Shown here: positions 36,228-45,208 of the stretch, one piece after another
Numbering within the stretch: the stretch's first letter is position 1
Layout of the letters: every line of letters starts with the position of its first letter
Assembly (NCBI RefSeq): GCF_039555535.1
Contig: NZ_CP154630.1
Coordinates: 2,927,001-2,991,000 of the forward strand
From: Stenotrophomonas maltophilia
Lineage (GTDB): Bacteria; Pseudomonadota; Gammaproteobacteria; Xanthomonadales; Xanthomonadaceae
DNA length: 64,000 bases
Direction of reading: 5' to 3'
Position numbers and translations under genes: made by a program
The notes under the pieces: generated by a model
Databases searched by the model: none
What the model was told of the DNA's origin: nothing
Seen by the model: only the letters and a program-made list of their open reading frames with translations

Positions 36228-36572
36228 TTACTGGGCCGACTTCAGGGTACCGGCCGGCAGCACGTTGCCGACAGCGCCCTTCTGCACGCGGATGCGCACG
36301 TTGTCAGCCACTTCGATGGTGATGAAGTTGTCGCCGATGTCGGTGACGATGCCGGCGATGCCGCCGTTGGTCAGCACTTCGTCGCCGCGCTTGATCTTCT
36401 CCAGCATGGCCTTGTGCTCCTTCTGCCGCTTCATCTGCGGGCGGATCATCAGGAAGTACATGATGGCGATCAGGATGATCGGGAACAGCAGGGTGGTCAG
36501 GCCCATGCCCTGCGGTTGGCCGCCGGCGGCCTGGGCGTGGGCGGCGGGAATCAGGAAGGCAAGCAGGTTCAT
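36228..36572 (-). CDS. yajC: Sec translocon accessory protein YajC
   Basis: A 114-residue single-span inner-membrane protein that associates with SecDF. It begins MNLLAFLIPAAHAQAAGGQP, the membrane helix is TTLLFPIILIAIMYFLMIRP, and the cytoplasmic part starts QMKRQKEHKAMLEKIKRGDE with the conserved VLTNGGIAGIVTDIGDNFIT. The ATG at 36572 gives the family start; the open frame extends to 36617 without homology. Sixty-one bp upstream of secD. Confidence 0.95.
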   Translation of the reverse strand: MNLLAFLIPAAHAQAAGGQPQGMGLTTLLFPIILIAIMYFLMIRPQMKRQKEHKAMLEKIKRGDEVLTNGGIAGIVTDIGDNFITIEVADNVRIRVQKGAVGNVLPAGTLKSAQ

Positions 36573-36706
36573 CGTTGGTCCTTTGGTTGGGCGGCGCTCC
36601 GGCCCTTTCACGGGCACGGGGTGTCGACCGCGGATCTGGGTCAGCCTTGAAGTATGCCACGGCCCCGGGCGTTCGTCCTTGGGCCGTTTGGCAGGGGGCG
36701 TCCGGG

Positions 36707-37837
36707 TTACAGGGCCGGCGCGACCGCCCCGCGTGCCGCGTAGAAAGACTCACGGAAGGCCAGGAAGGTTCCCGCCTCGATCGCCGCGCGGATGTCGGCC
36801 ATCAGCTTTTCGTAATAGAACAGGTTGTGCAGCGTGCCCAGCATCGGCGCCAGCATCTCGTTGCAGCGGTCCAGGTGGCGCAGGTAGGACCGGGTGTAGC
36901 CGCCGGTGCAGGCCACGCAGCCGCAGCCCGGCTCGATCGGATCCATGTCCCGCGCGTACTGGGAGTTGCGGATGCGGACGGTGCCGAACGAGGTGAAGTA
37001 GTGACCGTTGCGCGCATTGCGGGTCGGCATCACGCAATCGAACATGTCCACGCCACGTGCGACACCCTCGACCAGGTCCTCCGGCCGGCCGACACCCATC
37101 AGGTAGCGCGGACGGTCGCCCGGCAACTCCGGGTCCAGGTGGTCAAGCATGGCATTGCGCTCGTGCTCGGGCTCGCCCACGGCCAGGCCGCCGATGGCAT
37201 AGCCGTCGAAGCCGATCGCCTGCAGGGCCTCGGCCGAGCGGCTGCGCAGGTCGGTGTGAACGCCGCCCTGGACGATGCCGAACAGCGCCGCGTCATTGCC
37301 CAGCTCGTCATGCGCATTGCGGCTGCGCTGGGCCCAGCGCAGGCTCAGTTCCATCGAGCGGCGGGCAACATCCTCTGTAGCCGGGTACGGGGTGCACTCG
37401 TCGAAGATCATCACCACGTCCGAGTCGAGCACCTTCTGGATCTTCATGCTCTCTTCCGGGCCCAGGAACACGCGGGCGCCGTCGGTTGGCGAGGCGAAGG
37501 TCACGCCCTGTTCGGTGATCTTTCGGCGGTGGGCCAGCGAGAACACCTGGAAGCCGCCGGAGTCGGTCAGGATCGGGCCATCCCAGCGGCAGAAGCCGTG
37601 CAGGCCGCCGTGGTCGGCGATGATGTCCAGGCCCGGGCGAAGGTACAGGTGGAAGGTGTTGCCGAGGATGATCTCGGCGCCCAGCGCACGCACCTGGTCC
37701 GGCAGGATGCCCTTGACCGAGCCATAGGTTCCCACCGGCATGAAGGCCGGCGTTTCCACCGTGCCACGCGGGAAGGTCAGGCGGCCACGGCGGGCACGGC
37801 CGTCGCGGGTCTGGAGCTGGAACTGCAGTCGGGACAT
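36707..37837 (-). CDS. tgt: tRNA-guanine transglycosylase (queuine/preQ1)
   Basis: Exchanges guanine-34 for the queuosine precursor preQ1 in Asp, Asn, His and Tyr tRNAs. The 376-residue protein shows [25 protein letters not shown] with the catalytic Asp, the second Asp in [17 protein letters not shown], and the zinc site [10 protein letters not shown] followed by the distant His in TLHN. Lies downstream of queA and upstream of yajC, so queuosine synthesis and export genes share a strand and probably transcripts. Confidence 0.95.
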   Translation of the reverse strand: MSRLQFQLQTRDGRARRGRLTFPRGTVETPAFMPVGTYGSVKGILPDQVRALGAEIILGNTFHLYLRPGLDIIADHGGLHGFCRWDGPILTDSGGFQVFSLAHRRKITEQGVTFASPTDGARVFLGPEESMKIQKVLDSDVVMIFDECTPYPATEDVARRSMELSLRWAQRSRNAHDELGNDAALFGIVQGGVHTDLRSRSAEALQAIGFDGYAIGGLAVGEPEHERNAMLDHLDPELPGDRPRYLMGVGRPEDLVEGVARGVDMFDCVMPTRNARNGHYFTSFGTVRIRNSQYARDMDPIEPGCGCVACTGGYTRSYLRHLDRCNEMLAPMLGTLHNLFYYEKLMADIRAAIEAGTFLAFRESFYAARGAVAPAL

Positions 37838-37918
37838 GGAGCGGTCATTCGGGCAAATAGTTGGCTATTGTCTCCCAAAACCAGCTCGACCGCCCATTCA
37901 GGCCTGAACGGCACGGCA

Positions 37919-37991
37919 GTAGAGCCACGCCATGCGTGGCTTTCCTGGTCTCCAGGCACCTGCAAGTGCGCACCAACGGTGCGCACCCACC
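37919..37991. repeat. SMAG-like hairpin and a GTGCGCAC palindrome between queA and tgt
   Basis: GTAGAGCCACGCCATGCGTG at 37919-37940 is a SMAG variant with CCACGC arms. 37966-37991 has arms GTGCGCACC/GGTGCGCAC followed by CCACC, the reverse of the ACCTTGGT-type palindromes with another arm sequence. Confidence 0.7.
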
Positions 37992-38013
37992 ACAATCAGG
38001 CAGAGGTCAGCCC

Positions 38014-39045
38014 CTACCCCGCCTGCGGGAACAGCAGCATCGCGTCGCCGTAGCTGAAGAAGCGGTAGCGCTGCTCGATCGCGTGCTGGTAGGCCTCGAA
38101 TACGCGCTCCTTGCCGGCGAACGCGGAGATCATCATCAGCAGCGTGCTTTCCGGCAGATGGAAGTTGGTCACCATCGCGTCGACGCTGCGGATGCGGTAA
38201 CCGGGGGTGATGAAGATCTGGGTCTCGCCGGCAAACGGCAGCAGCTCACCGTCACGCATCGCGCTCTCCAGCGCGCGCACCACGGTGGTGCCCACGCCAA
38301 TCACCCGGCCGCCGGCCGCGCGCGTGCGCCGTACCTGCTGCACCAGCTCAGCGCCGACGTTCAGCCACTCGCGGTGCATCACGTGGTCCTTCAGGTCATC
38401 GGCGCGCACCGGCTGGAAGGTGCCCGCGCCAACGTGCAGGGTGACGTGGCCGAACTCCACGCCCTTCTCCTTCAATGCGGCCAGCAGCGGTTCGTCGAAA
38501 TGCAGGCCGGCGGTCGGCGCGGCCACCGCGCCCACTTCGCGCGCGAACACGGTCTGGTAGCGCTCGCGGTCGTCCACGCCCGGCTCGCGCTGGATGTAGG
38601 GCGGCAGCGGCAGGCGGCCGGCATGCAGCAACCACTGCTCCAGCGACTCCGGCACATGGAACTGCAGCACGTAGAACTCGCCGTCACGGCCCAGCACCTC
38701 GGCTTCGCCACCTGCGTCCAGGGCGATGCGACTGCCGGCCTTCGGCGACTTGCTGGCGCCGACCTGCGCGCGGGCCTGCTGGCCACCGAGCAGGCGCTCG
38801 ATCAGGATTTCAACGCGGCCACCACTGGCCTTCTGCCCGAACAGGCGCGCCGGGATCACCCGGGTGTCGTTGAACACCAGCAGATCGCCCGGCTGCAGCA
38901 GCGACGGCAGGTCGCGCACCTGCAGATCGGTGAAGGCGGCCGGTGCCGGCGGCACCAGCATCAGTCGGCTGGCGGAGCGCTCGGCCAGGGGAGCCTGCGC
39001 GATCAGTTCAGCCGGCAGGTCGTAGTGGAAATCGGACTTCTTCAA
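38014..39045 (-). CDS. queA: S-adenosylmethionine:tRNA ribosyltransferase-isomerase
   Basis: Transfers and rearranges the ribose of SAM onto preQ1-tRNA, the step after Tgt. The protein contains the family segments [61 protein letters not shown] and the end [14 protein letters not shown]. The start is probably TTG 39045 (reading [15 protein letters not shown]), where QueA homologues begin; ATG 39081 would add 12 residues without likeness. 343 residues from the TTG, as expected. Confidence 0.93.
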   Translation of the reverse strand: MKKSDFHYDLPAELIAQAPLAERSASRLMLVPPAPAAFTDLQVRDLPSLLQPGDLLVFNDTRVIPARLFGQKASGGRVEILIERLLGGQQARAQVGASKSPKAGSRIALDAGGEAEVLGRDGEFYVLQFHVPESLEQWLLHAGRLPLPPYIQREPGVDDRERYQTVFAREVGAVAAPTAGLHFDEPLLAALKEKGVEFGHVTLHVGAGTFQPVRADDLKDHVMHREWLNVGAELVQQVRRTRAAGGRVIGVGTTVVRALESAMRDGELLPFAGETQIFITPGYRIRSVDAMVTNFHLPESTLLMMISAFAGKERVFEAYQHAIEQRYRFFSYGDAMLLFPQAG

Positions 39046-39181
39046 GGCGGTGGGCGGCAACAGGTCGACAATGGCGCGCATTGTACGTCCAGCGTCTGCG
39101 AGCCGGCGCGCTTCGCGGCGAACGTCGCGCAAAATGCTGCTATGCAGCAGGTTTCTGCGGGGTTATCGCGCAAAAAAACAA

Positions 39182-39253
39182 GTGCTAGCATCGAGTCGGA
39201 AGTCCGCTGCACGAGCCTGCCCCAAGCGCGCGTGATGACGCGCGTTTTGCTTT
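39182..39253 (+). promoter_or_regulatory. leader of the aminotransferase gene with terminator-like hairpin
   Basis: A possible -10 (TGCTAGCAT, 39183-39191) is followed by a 7-bp stem CGCGCGT-GATG-ACGCGCG (39227-39244... pairing ends at the T run) with TTTTGCTTTT after it. This lies only ~40 bp before the coding start at 39292, which has a strong CAGGAG. A terminator in front of the start codon suggests attenuation, or it may simply end an upstream transcript. Confidence 0.4.
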
Positions 39254-39291
39254 TGAAGACCCGTGCGACCCATTGTTTCAGGAGATCTGCA

Positions 39292-40788
39292 ATGAGCTTC
39301 ATCGAACGCCTCGCCCCCCTGCGCAGCCAGCCCGGCACCCGCCTCACCACCGGCCTGGACGACGCCACCCTGACCGCCCTGTCCGCCCACCACCCGCAGC
39401 TGATCGCCGCGGTGGACGCCGCCGCCGAGGAATTCGCGCGTGTGCAGGCCGACCTGGGGCCGCTGCTGGCGCAGGACGAACAGGCGCAGATCGACGCGAT
39501 GCAGGACGGTTTCGTCAATTTCTACGCCGATGACGCAGTGACGCCGTACGTGGCGCTGGCCGCGCGCGGCCCGTGGGTGGTCACCCTGAAGGGCGCCGTG
39601 CTGTACGACGCCGGCGGCTACGGCATGCTCGGTTTCGGGCATACCCCGGACGCGGTACTGGAAGCGATGGCCCGTCCGCAGGTGATGGCCAACATCATGA
39701 CCCCCAGCCTGTCGCAGCAGCGCTTCATCACTGCCCTGCGCGCCGAGATCGGCCACCGCCGTGGCGGCTGCCCGTTCACCCGTTTCATGTGCCTGAATTC
39801 CGGCTCCGAAGCGGTCGGTCTGGCCGCCCGCATTGCCGACGTCAATGCCAAGCTGCAGACCGACCCGGGCGCGCGCCACGCCGGCGCCGCGATCAAGCGC
39901 GTGGTGGTCAAGGGCAGCTTCCATGGCCGCACCGACCGCCCGGCGCTGTACTCCGATTCCAGCCGCAAGAGCTACATGCAGCACCTGGCCAGCTACCGTG
40001 GCGAGGATTCGGTGATCACCGTGGCGCCTTACGACGAGGCCGGCCTGCGCAAAGTGTTCGAGGATGCCGCGCGCAACCAGTGGTTCATCGAGGCGGTATT
40101 CCTGGAGCCGGTGATGGGCGAAGGCGACCCGGGCCGTTCGGTGCCGCCGTCGTTCTATGCCGTTGCCCGTGAACTGACCCGTGCCCATGGCAGCCTGTTG
40201 CTGCTGGACTCGATCCAGGCCGGCCTGCGCGCGCATGGCGTGCTGTCGGTGGTCGATTACCCCGGCTTCGAAGGCCTGGACCCGCCGGACATGGAGACCT
40301 ACTCCAAGGCACTGAACGCGGCGCAGTACCCGCTGTCGGTGCTGGCGGTGACCGAACATGCCGCGCAGCTGTACCGCAAGGGCATCTACGGCAACACCAT
40401 GACCAGCAACCCGCGTGCGCTGGACGTGGCCTGCGCCACCCTGGCGCAGCTGACCCCGCAGGTGCGCGCCAACATCGCCGAGCGCGGTGCCGAGGCCGTG
40501 CGCAAGCTGGAGCAGCTCAAGGGTGAGCTGGGTGGCCTGATCACCAAGGTGCAGGGCACCGGCCTGCTGTTCTCCTGCGAGCTGGCCCCGCAGTTCAAGT
40601 GCTACGGCGCCAACTCCACCGAGGAATGGCTGCGCCAGCACGGCATCAACGTGATCCACGGTGGCGAGAACTCGCTGCGCTTCACCCCGCACTTCGGCAT
40701 GGACAGCGAGGAGCTGGACCTGCTGGTGGGCATGGTCGGCCGCGCCCTCCGCGAAGGCCCGCGCCGCGAGCAGGCTGCGGCGGCGTAA
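39292..40788 (+). CDS. class III aminotransferase (PLP-dependent), specificity unknown
   Basis: A 498-residue fold-type I PLP enzyme. Landmarks are YDAGGYGMLGFGHTPDAVLE near the N-terminus, FMCLNSGSEAVGLAARIADV (cofactor phosphate site), KGSFHGRTDRPALYS, and LLLLDSIQAGLRAHGVLSVV. In the last, the canonical DEVQTG is DSIQAG. The lysine that holds PLP is probably in METYSKALNAAQYPLSVL. The departures from the omega-aminotransferase consensus and the longer N-terminus make the amino donor hard to guess. ATG 39292 is preceded by CAGGAG. Followed by a SMAG pair. Confidence 0.85.
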   Translation: MSFIERLAPLRSQPGTRLTTGLDDATLTALSAHHPQLIAAVDAAAEEFARVQADLGPLLAQDEQAQIDAMQDGFVNFYADDAVTPYVALAARGPWVVTLKGAVLYDAGGYGMLGFGHTPDAVLEAMARPQVMANIMTPSLSQQRFITALRAEIGHRRGGCPFTRFMCLNSGSEAVGLAARIADVNAKLQTDPGARHAGAAIKRVVVKGSFHGRTDRPALYSDSSRKSYMQHLASYRGEDSVITVAPYDEAGLRKVFEDAARNQWFIEAVFLEPVMGEGDPGRSVPPSFYAVARELTRAHGSLLLLDSIQAGLRAHGVLSVVDYPGFEGLDPPDMETYSKALNAAQYPLSVLAVTEHAAQLYRKGIYGNTMTSNPRALDVACATLAQLTPQVRANIAERGAEAVRKLEQLKGELGGLITKVQGTGLLFSCELAPQFKCYGANSTEEWLRQHGINVIHGGENSLRFTPHFGMDSEELDLLVGMVGRALREGPRREQAAAA

Positions 40789-40801
40789 GCCCCTGCTTCT
40801 T

Positions 40802-40876
40802 GTAGAGCCGAGCCATGCTCGGCTGGGACCTTGCCGCGATCTGAACGAAGAGCAGCCGAGCATGGCTCGGCTCTAC
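40802..40876. repeat. SMAG inverted pair
   Basis: GTAGAGCCGAGCCATGCTCG at 40802 and its inverted copy ending CTCTAC at 40876, separated by 25 bp, after the aminotransferase stop. Confidence 0.85.
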
Positions 40877-40916
40877 AAGGGCATGTGGCGATTCAAGGCC
40901 TCATACTCTACGCACA

Positions 40917-40963
40917 CCCCGTCCCTGACCGCCTTCCGGTCGGCGGCGGGGCGTTTTCGTTTC
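40917..40963 (+). terminator. probable terminator upstream of the LOG gene
   Basis: CCCCG ... GACCG-CCTTC-CGGTC ... CGGGG forms an interrupted GC stem followed by CGTTTTCGTTT. It lies 23 bp before the next start, so it either ends the aminotransferase transcript or acts in the leader. Confidence 0.45.
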
Positions 40964-40985
40964 CGGCCAAGAGACAGGAAGATCC

Positions 40986-41579
40986 ATGAAATCGATCTGT
41001 GTGTACTGTGGTTCCAACGCTGGCAGCAAGCCGGCCTATACCGAACGTGCCATTGCCCTGGGTGACCGCATTGCCCGCGACGGCCTGCGCCTGGTGTATG
41101 GCGGCGGCAACGTCGGCCTGATGGGAACCGTGGCCAATGCGGTACTCGCCGCCGGTGGCGAGGTGACCGGCGTGATCCCGCGCCAGCTGGCCGATTGGGA
41201 AGTGGCCCACCGTGGCCTGACCGAACTGGAGATCGTCGGTTCGATGCATGAGCGCAAGTCGCGCATGTTCGATCTTGCCGACGGCTTCGTCACCCTGCCG
41301 GGCGGCTTCGGCACCATGGAAGAGATCTTCGAGATGCTGACCTGGCGCCAGCTGGGCATCGGCAACAAGCCATGCGCATTCCTCGACGTGGAAGGTTTCT
41401 ACGCCCCGTTGATCGGCATGATCGACCGCATGGTGGAAGAGCGCTTCCTGCACCCGGACCAGCGCCAGGACCTGTGGTACGGCTCGGACATCGAAGAGAT
41501 GCTGGAGTGGATGAAGAACTACCAGCCGGCGCAGGCCTCGAAGTGGATCGATGAGAAGCGCCGCGCCGCCCTGCGATGA
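40986..41579 (+). CDS. LOG-family nucleoside 5'-monophosphate phosphoribohydrolase
   Basis: A 197-residue lysine-decarboxylase-like/LOG protein. It starts MKSICVYCGSNAGSKPAYTE, has the Rossmann LVYGGGNVGLMGTVANAVL, the MHERKSRMFDLADGFVTLPG stretch, and the hallmark PGGFGTMEEIFE. Characterised members remove ribose-5-phosphate from cytokinin nucleotides or purine monophosphates; a role in lysine decarboxylation is a legacy misname. The true bacterial substrate is uncertain (often AMP or pyrimidine/purine nucleotides). Convergent with the GGDEF-EAL gene, 19 bp apart. Confidence 0.9.
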   Translation: MKSICVYCGSNAGSKPAYTERAIALGDRIARDGLRLVYGGGNVGLMGTVANAVLAAGGEVTGVIPRQLADWEVAHRGLTELEIVGSMHERKSRMFDLADGFVTLPGGFGTMEEIFEMLTWRQLGIGNKPCAFLDVEGFYAPLIGMIDRMVEERFLHPDQRQDLWYGSDIEEMLEWMKNYQPAQASKWIDEKRRAALR

Positions 41580-41598
41580 TGCAGCGGCACGCGGCGGC

Positions 41599-44442
41599 TC
41601 AGGCCGCCGCGTGCGCCCATGGGGCGGGCCGCCCCAGCAGGTAGCCCTGGCCGTAGTCGCAGCCCAGTTCGCGCAGGGTATTTCGCTGCGCCTCGGTCTC
41701 GATGCCTTCGCCGATGGTTTCGATGCCCAGCGTGCGCGCCAGCGACAGCACGCCCTCAACCAGCGCGCGCGTACTCTGCACTTCCGGACCATGCAGGCCG
41801 GCGATGAAGCTCTGGTCGATCTTCAGCGTGCTGATCGGGAAGCGATGCAGGTAGGACAACGCGGAGAAGCCGGTGCCGAAATCATCCAGCTGTACCTGGA
41901 TGCCGCGCTCGCGCAGGCCCTGCAGGATGCGCAGCGTGTGCGGGCCATCGTCCAGCAGTGCGACCTCGGTGATCTCCAGCCGCAGTCGCTGCGGATCGGC
42001 GCCGTATGCATCCAGCAGGCCGAACAGGCGGCCGCTGAACTCCGCCGAGCGGAAATGACGCGGTGACACGTTCACCGATACGTAGCTGTGCCCCCCTTTG
42101 GCCAGCCCCGCGATGACCTGCTCGTAGATCAGCCAATCCACCTGTTCGATCAGGCCACTCTCTTCGCCCAGTTCCAGGAACGCACCGGGCAGCAGCAGGC
42201 CACGGCGCTCGTGCTGCCAGCGAAGCAGCGCCTCGTGACCGACCACTTCGCCGTCGGACAAGCGCACGATCGGCTGGTAGAACGGCAGGAAGTCGCGGTT
42301 GTTGATCGCACGTCGCAGATCGGCTTCCAGGTCCAGGCTGCGCATCGCTTCTTCGCGCATGTCTTCGTCGAAGATCGCGCAGCGGTCATGGCCCTGCGCC
42401 TTGGCCCGGTACATCGCTGCGTCCGCATCGCGCAGCAGCTCTTCACCGGTGCGGTAGCGCGGATTCCACAGGGCAATGCCCAGGCTGCCGGACGGAAACA
42501 GTTCGCGCCCGGCGATCCACATCGACTCCTGCAACGCCAGCAGCAGCCGCTGGCCGAAATCCAGTGCCTGCGCCAGCCCCTGCGGGCACTGCAGCAGCAC
42601 GGCAAACTCATCACCGCCGAGCCGTGCCACCACATCTTCGGTACCGGCCATCGACACGATGCGCTTGGCCACTTCCACCAGCATGCGGTCACCGGCGGCA
42701 TGGCCGATGCTGTCATTGACCAGCTTGAAGCGATCAAGGTCGAGGAACAGAACTGCAAACACCGGCCCGCCCTCACGCTTGGACAGTGCCAGGGCATCCT
42801 GCAGGCGATCCAGCAGGTGCAGACGATTGGGCAGGCCGGTCAGGGCATCGTGCATGGCCTGGTGGGTCAGGCGCTGTTCCGCACGCAGGCGCTCGCCGAT
42901 CTGGCCGAGCAGTTTCTCGTTCACTTCGGCCAGTTCACGGGTGCGTTCTTCCACGCGCTTTTCCAGCTCGGCATGCGCCGAACGCAGCCGCTGCTGGTCG
43001 CGCTGGCGGGCCAACCCGGTACCGATGTTCTGCGCAACGAAGGTCAGCAGGCGCTGGTCGTGCACGCTGAAGGTACTGTTCTGGCTGTAGCTCTGCACCA
43101 CGATCGCGCCGACCACTTCGTCGTCGCGCAGCAGCGGCACGCCCAGCCAGCAGTGCGAACGCGCGCCGTGTTCGCGCACTTCGCCGGCCGCCAGCAGGGC
43201 ATCGATCTGCGCGCGCGATGCCAGCAGCGGGCGCCGGTTGCGCACCACGTATTCGGTCAGGCCACGGCTGAACGGCCGCGGCGCGCGGCTGGCGTTGTGC
43301 TCGTCCACCGAATAGACGAAGTCCAGGCCATTACCGGCGGCGTTGACCAGGGCGATGTAGAAATTGCGCGCATCGAGCAGGCGCCCGACCACGCCGTGCA
43401 CCTGGCCGTAGAACTGGGCCAGGCTGTCGGCCGACATCGCCATCTCGGCGATGTTGTAGAGCGCGGTCTGCAGCTGCTCGGCACGGCGCCGTTCGGCTAC
43501 TTCGTCCTGCAGGCTGCGGTTGGCGCGCTGCAGTTCCTGGGTGCGCCGCTCCACCTGCTGCTCCAGCCGTACCTGCGCCTGGCGCCGGTCCATCGCGGTC
43601 TGTACGTGCTGGGCGACGAACCCCAACAGGGCGCGCTCGGCCTCACCATAGCGGGCGGCACGCTCATAGCTCTGCACCACGATGGCGCCACAGACGCGGC
43701 CATCGCGCAGCATCGGCACGCCCAGCCAGTCCAGGCTTTCGGGGCCACGCTGCGGGTCATGCTCCTGTTCCACCACCCGCGCCAGCAGTTCGCGCGACGG
43801 GCCACTGAGCGGCTTGCCATGGCGCAGCAGCGCCACGGTCAGGCTGCGCGGCATCTCGCTGGCGTCATGGCTCTGCGACGGATCGGCAACGAAGTCATCC
43901 ACCTGGTCGGCGAAGTACAGGAAGCGGATCTGTTCACGCACATCGTCGTACTCGACGATGTAGCAGTTCTCCGCGTACATCAGCGTGCCCAGCACACCGT
44001 GCACGTGGCGCAGCATCTCGCCCATCTCCAGGTCTGCGCCGGCCAGGTCGGCGATCTGGAACAACGCCTGCTGCAGCCGCTCGGCCTCTTCCAGGGCCTT
44101 GATCTGCCCTGCCTGTCGCCCACGCTGCAGGGCCAGTTCCATCGCCTGCCGGGCCAGTCCCCACCACGCGGGCGAAGGCGCCGCACCGACCACCGACAAC
44201 AGCAGCCGCGCGCCGTCGTACTCCCAACCGTGCTGGCCATCGCCAACGCCGGGGTCCACGAACGGGGCGCCGTCGATCACGACCGGGGGCCAGCCGCCCT
44301 GGCCACGCCCCAGCTGCGGGTCGTCCCAACCGACCCGGACCACCGCCGATTCAGGCAGCAGCGCATGCAACGCGCGCACCAGCGCCGTGCTCAGCACGAC
44401 CTCGTGTGGTGGCTCTTCCGCCGGTTCAGCATGCGTGGACAA
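41599..44442 (-). CDS. GAF-GAF-GGDEF-EAL c-di-GMP enzyme
   Basis: A 947-residue soluble signalling protein. Two GAF-type sensor regions (around residues 130-285, with RFLYFADQVDDFV and LGVPMLRDGRVCGAIVVQSY, and 320-480, with FYIALVNAAGNGLDFVYSVD and LGVPLLRDDEVVGAIVVQSY) are each followed by coiled coil. The GGDEF domain has an intact RLGGDEFAVLL and the EAL domain an intact VGHEALLRWQ, plus IQVQLDDFGTGFSALSYLHR. Both active sites appear complete, so it could make and degrade c-di-GMP; the net activity cannot be told. No membrane segment. The two GAF repeats look like an internal duplication. Confidence 0.93.
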   Translation of the reverse strand: MSTHAEPAEEPPHEVVLSTALVRALHALLPESAVVRVGWDDPQLGRGQGGWPPVVIDGAPFVDPGVGDGQHGWEYDGARLLLSVVGAAPSPAWWGLARQAMELALQRGRQAGQIKALEEAERLQQALFQIADLAGADLEMGEMLRHVHGVLGTLMYAENCYIVEYDDVREQIRFLYFADQVDDFVADPSQSHDASEMPRSLTVALLRHGKPLSGPSRELLARVVEQEHDPQRGPESLDWLGVPMLRDGRVCGAIVVQSYERAARYGEAERALLGFVAQHVQTAMDRRQAQVRLEQQVERRTQELQRANRSLQDEVAERRRAEQLQTALYNIAEMAMSADSLAQFYGQVHGVVGRLLDARNFYIALVNAAGNGLDFVYSVDEHNASRAPRPFSRGLTEYVVRNRRPLLASRAQIDALLAAGEVREHGARSHCWLGVPLLRDDEVVGAIVVQSYSQNSTFSVHDQRLLTFVAQNIGTGLARQRDQQRLRSAHAELEKRVEERTRELAEVNEKLLGQIGERLRAEQRLTHQAMHDALTGLPNRLHLLDRLQDALALSKREGGPVFAVLFLDLDRFKLVNDSIGHAAGDRMLVEVAKRIVSMAGTEDVVARLGGDEFAVLLQCPQGLAQALDFGQRLLLALQESMWIAGRELFPSGSLGIALWNPRYRTGEELLRDADAAMYRAKAQGHDRCAIFDEDMREEAMRSLDLEADLRRAINNRDFLPFYQPIVRLSDGEVVGHEALLRWQHERRGLLLPGAFLELGEESGLIEQVDWLIYEQVIAGLAKGGHSYVSVNVSPRHFRSAEFSGRLFGLLDAYGADPQRLRLEITEVALLDDGPHTLRILQGLRERGIQVQLDDFGTGFSALSYLHRFPISTLKIDQSFIAGLHGPEVQSTRALVEGVLSLARTLGIETIGEGIETEAQRNTLRELGCDYGQGYLLGRPAPWAHAAA

Positions 44443-44584
44443 ATGACAATCTCTTGGCGCCGTCTAAGCGTCGCCTCCCCTGAGCCGCCGAGCATAGCGC
44501 GCCACCCGGGGGGCAATGGAAGCCCGTAAACCCCGAATCGTGCGCCCGTACGTTTTTCGTGCTGTCCGTAGCCGCTTCCATGCC

Positions 44585-45208
44585 ATGAACCTCGCCCTGC
44601 CCGCCCCTGCCACCGGCTATGCGCCACCGCCTGCAGGCCTTACCCTGTACGCCGTGGAAGCCAGCGCACTGCCAACCGATGAAGCCTTGATGCTGGCCTG
44701 GGCCGGTGGTGACCTGCGCGCGTTCGAAAGCCTGTATGCGCGCCACCGCAAACGCCTGTTCGGCTTCCTGCTGCGGCAACTGCGCGACACGGCACTGGCC
44801 GAGGAGATCTTCCAGGACGTGTGGCAGCGGGTGATCAGCGCGCGCGCCGGCTGGCAACCCGAGGCGGCGTTCAGCACATGGCTGTTCCGCATCGCCCACA
44901 ACCGACTGAACGACCATTGGCGTGCGGCACGTCATCGCCCGGCCGCACCTGCCGATGCCGATCTGCGCCTTGCGGCGATCGAGGATGGGCAGACCCCGGA
45001 AGCGGAACTCTCTGAATTCGAACAACGTCGCCGCATCCAGCTGGCGATGGAGCAACTGCCGCCGGAGCAGCGCGAAGTGCTGCAGCTGCGGCTGGATCAG
45101 GAACTGAGCCTGGAGGAGATCGGCCAGATCACCGGCGTGGGCCGGGAGACCGTGAAATCGCGGCTGCGCTATGCGATGGACAAGCTGCGTGCGGGACTGA
45201 ACGCATGA
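44585..45208 (+). CDS. ECF-family RNA polymerase sigma factor
   Basis: A 207-residue alternative sigma factor. Region 2 is DLRAFESLYARHRKRLFGFL followed by EIFQDVWQRVI and WLFRIAHNRLNDHWRA; region 4 is LPPEQREVLQLRLDQELSLE with EIGQITGVGRETVKSRLRYA. A proline/alanine-rich 40-residue N-terminal tail precedes region 2. ATG 44585 (MNLALPAPATG) is preferred to 44516. The stop overlaps the next gene by 4 bp (ATGA); that gene encodes a membrane protein, the typical sigma/anti-sigma layout. Confidence 0.9.
   Translation: MNLALPAPATGYAPPPAGLTLYAVEASALPTDEALMLAWAGGDLRAFESLYARHRKRLFGFLLRQLRDTALAEEIFQDVWQRVISARAGWQPEAAFSTWLFRIAHNRLNDHWRAARHRPAAPADADLRLAAIEDGQTPEAELSEFEQRRRIQLAMEQLPPEQREVLQLRLDQELSLEEIGQITGVGRETVKSRLRYAMDKLRAGLNA

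Noticed and set aside
37861..39291. Possible long N-terminal extension of the aminotransferase
   Set aside because: It is antisense to queA; the family start and a strong Shine-Dalgarno are at 39292.
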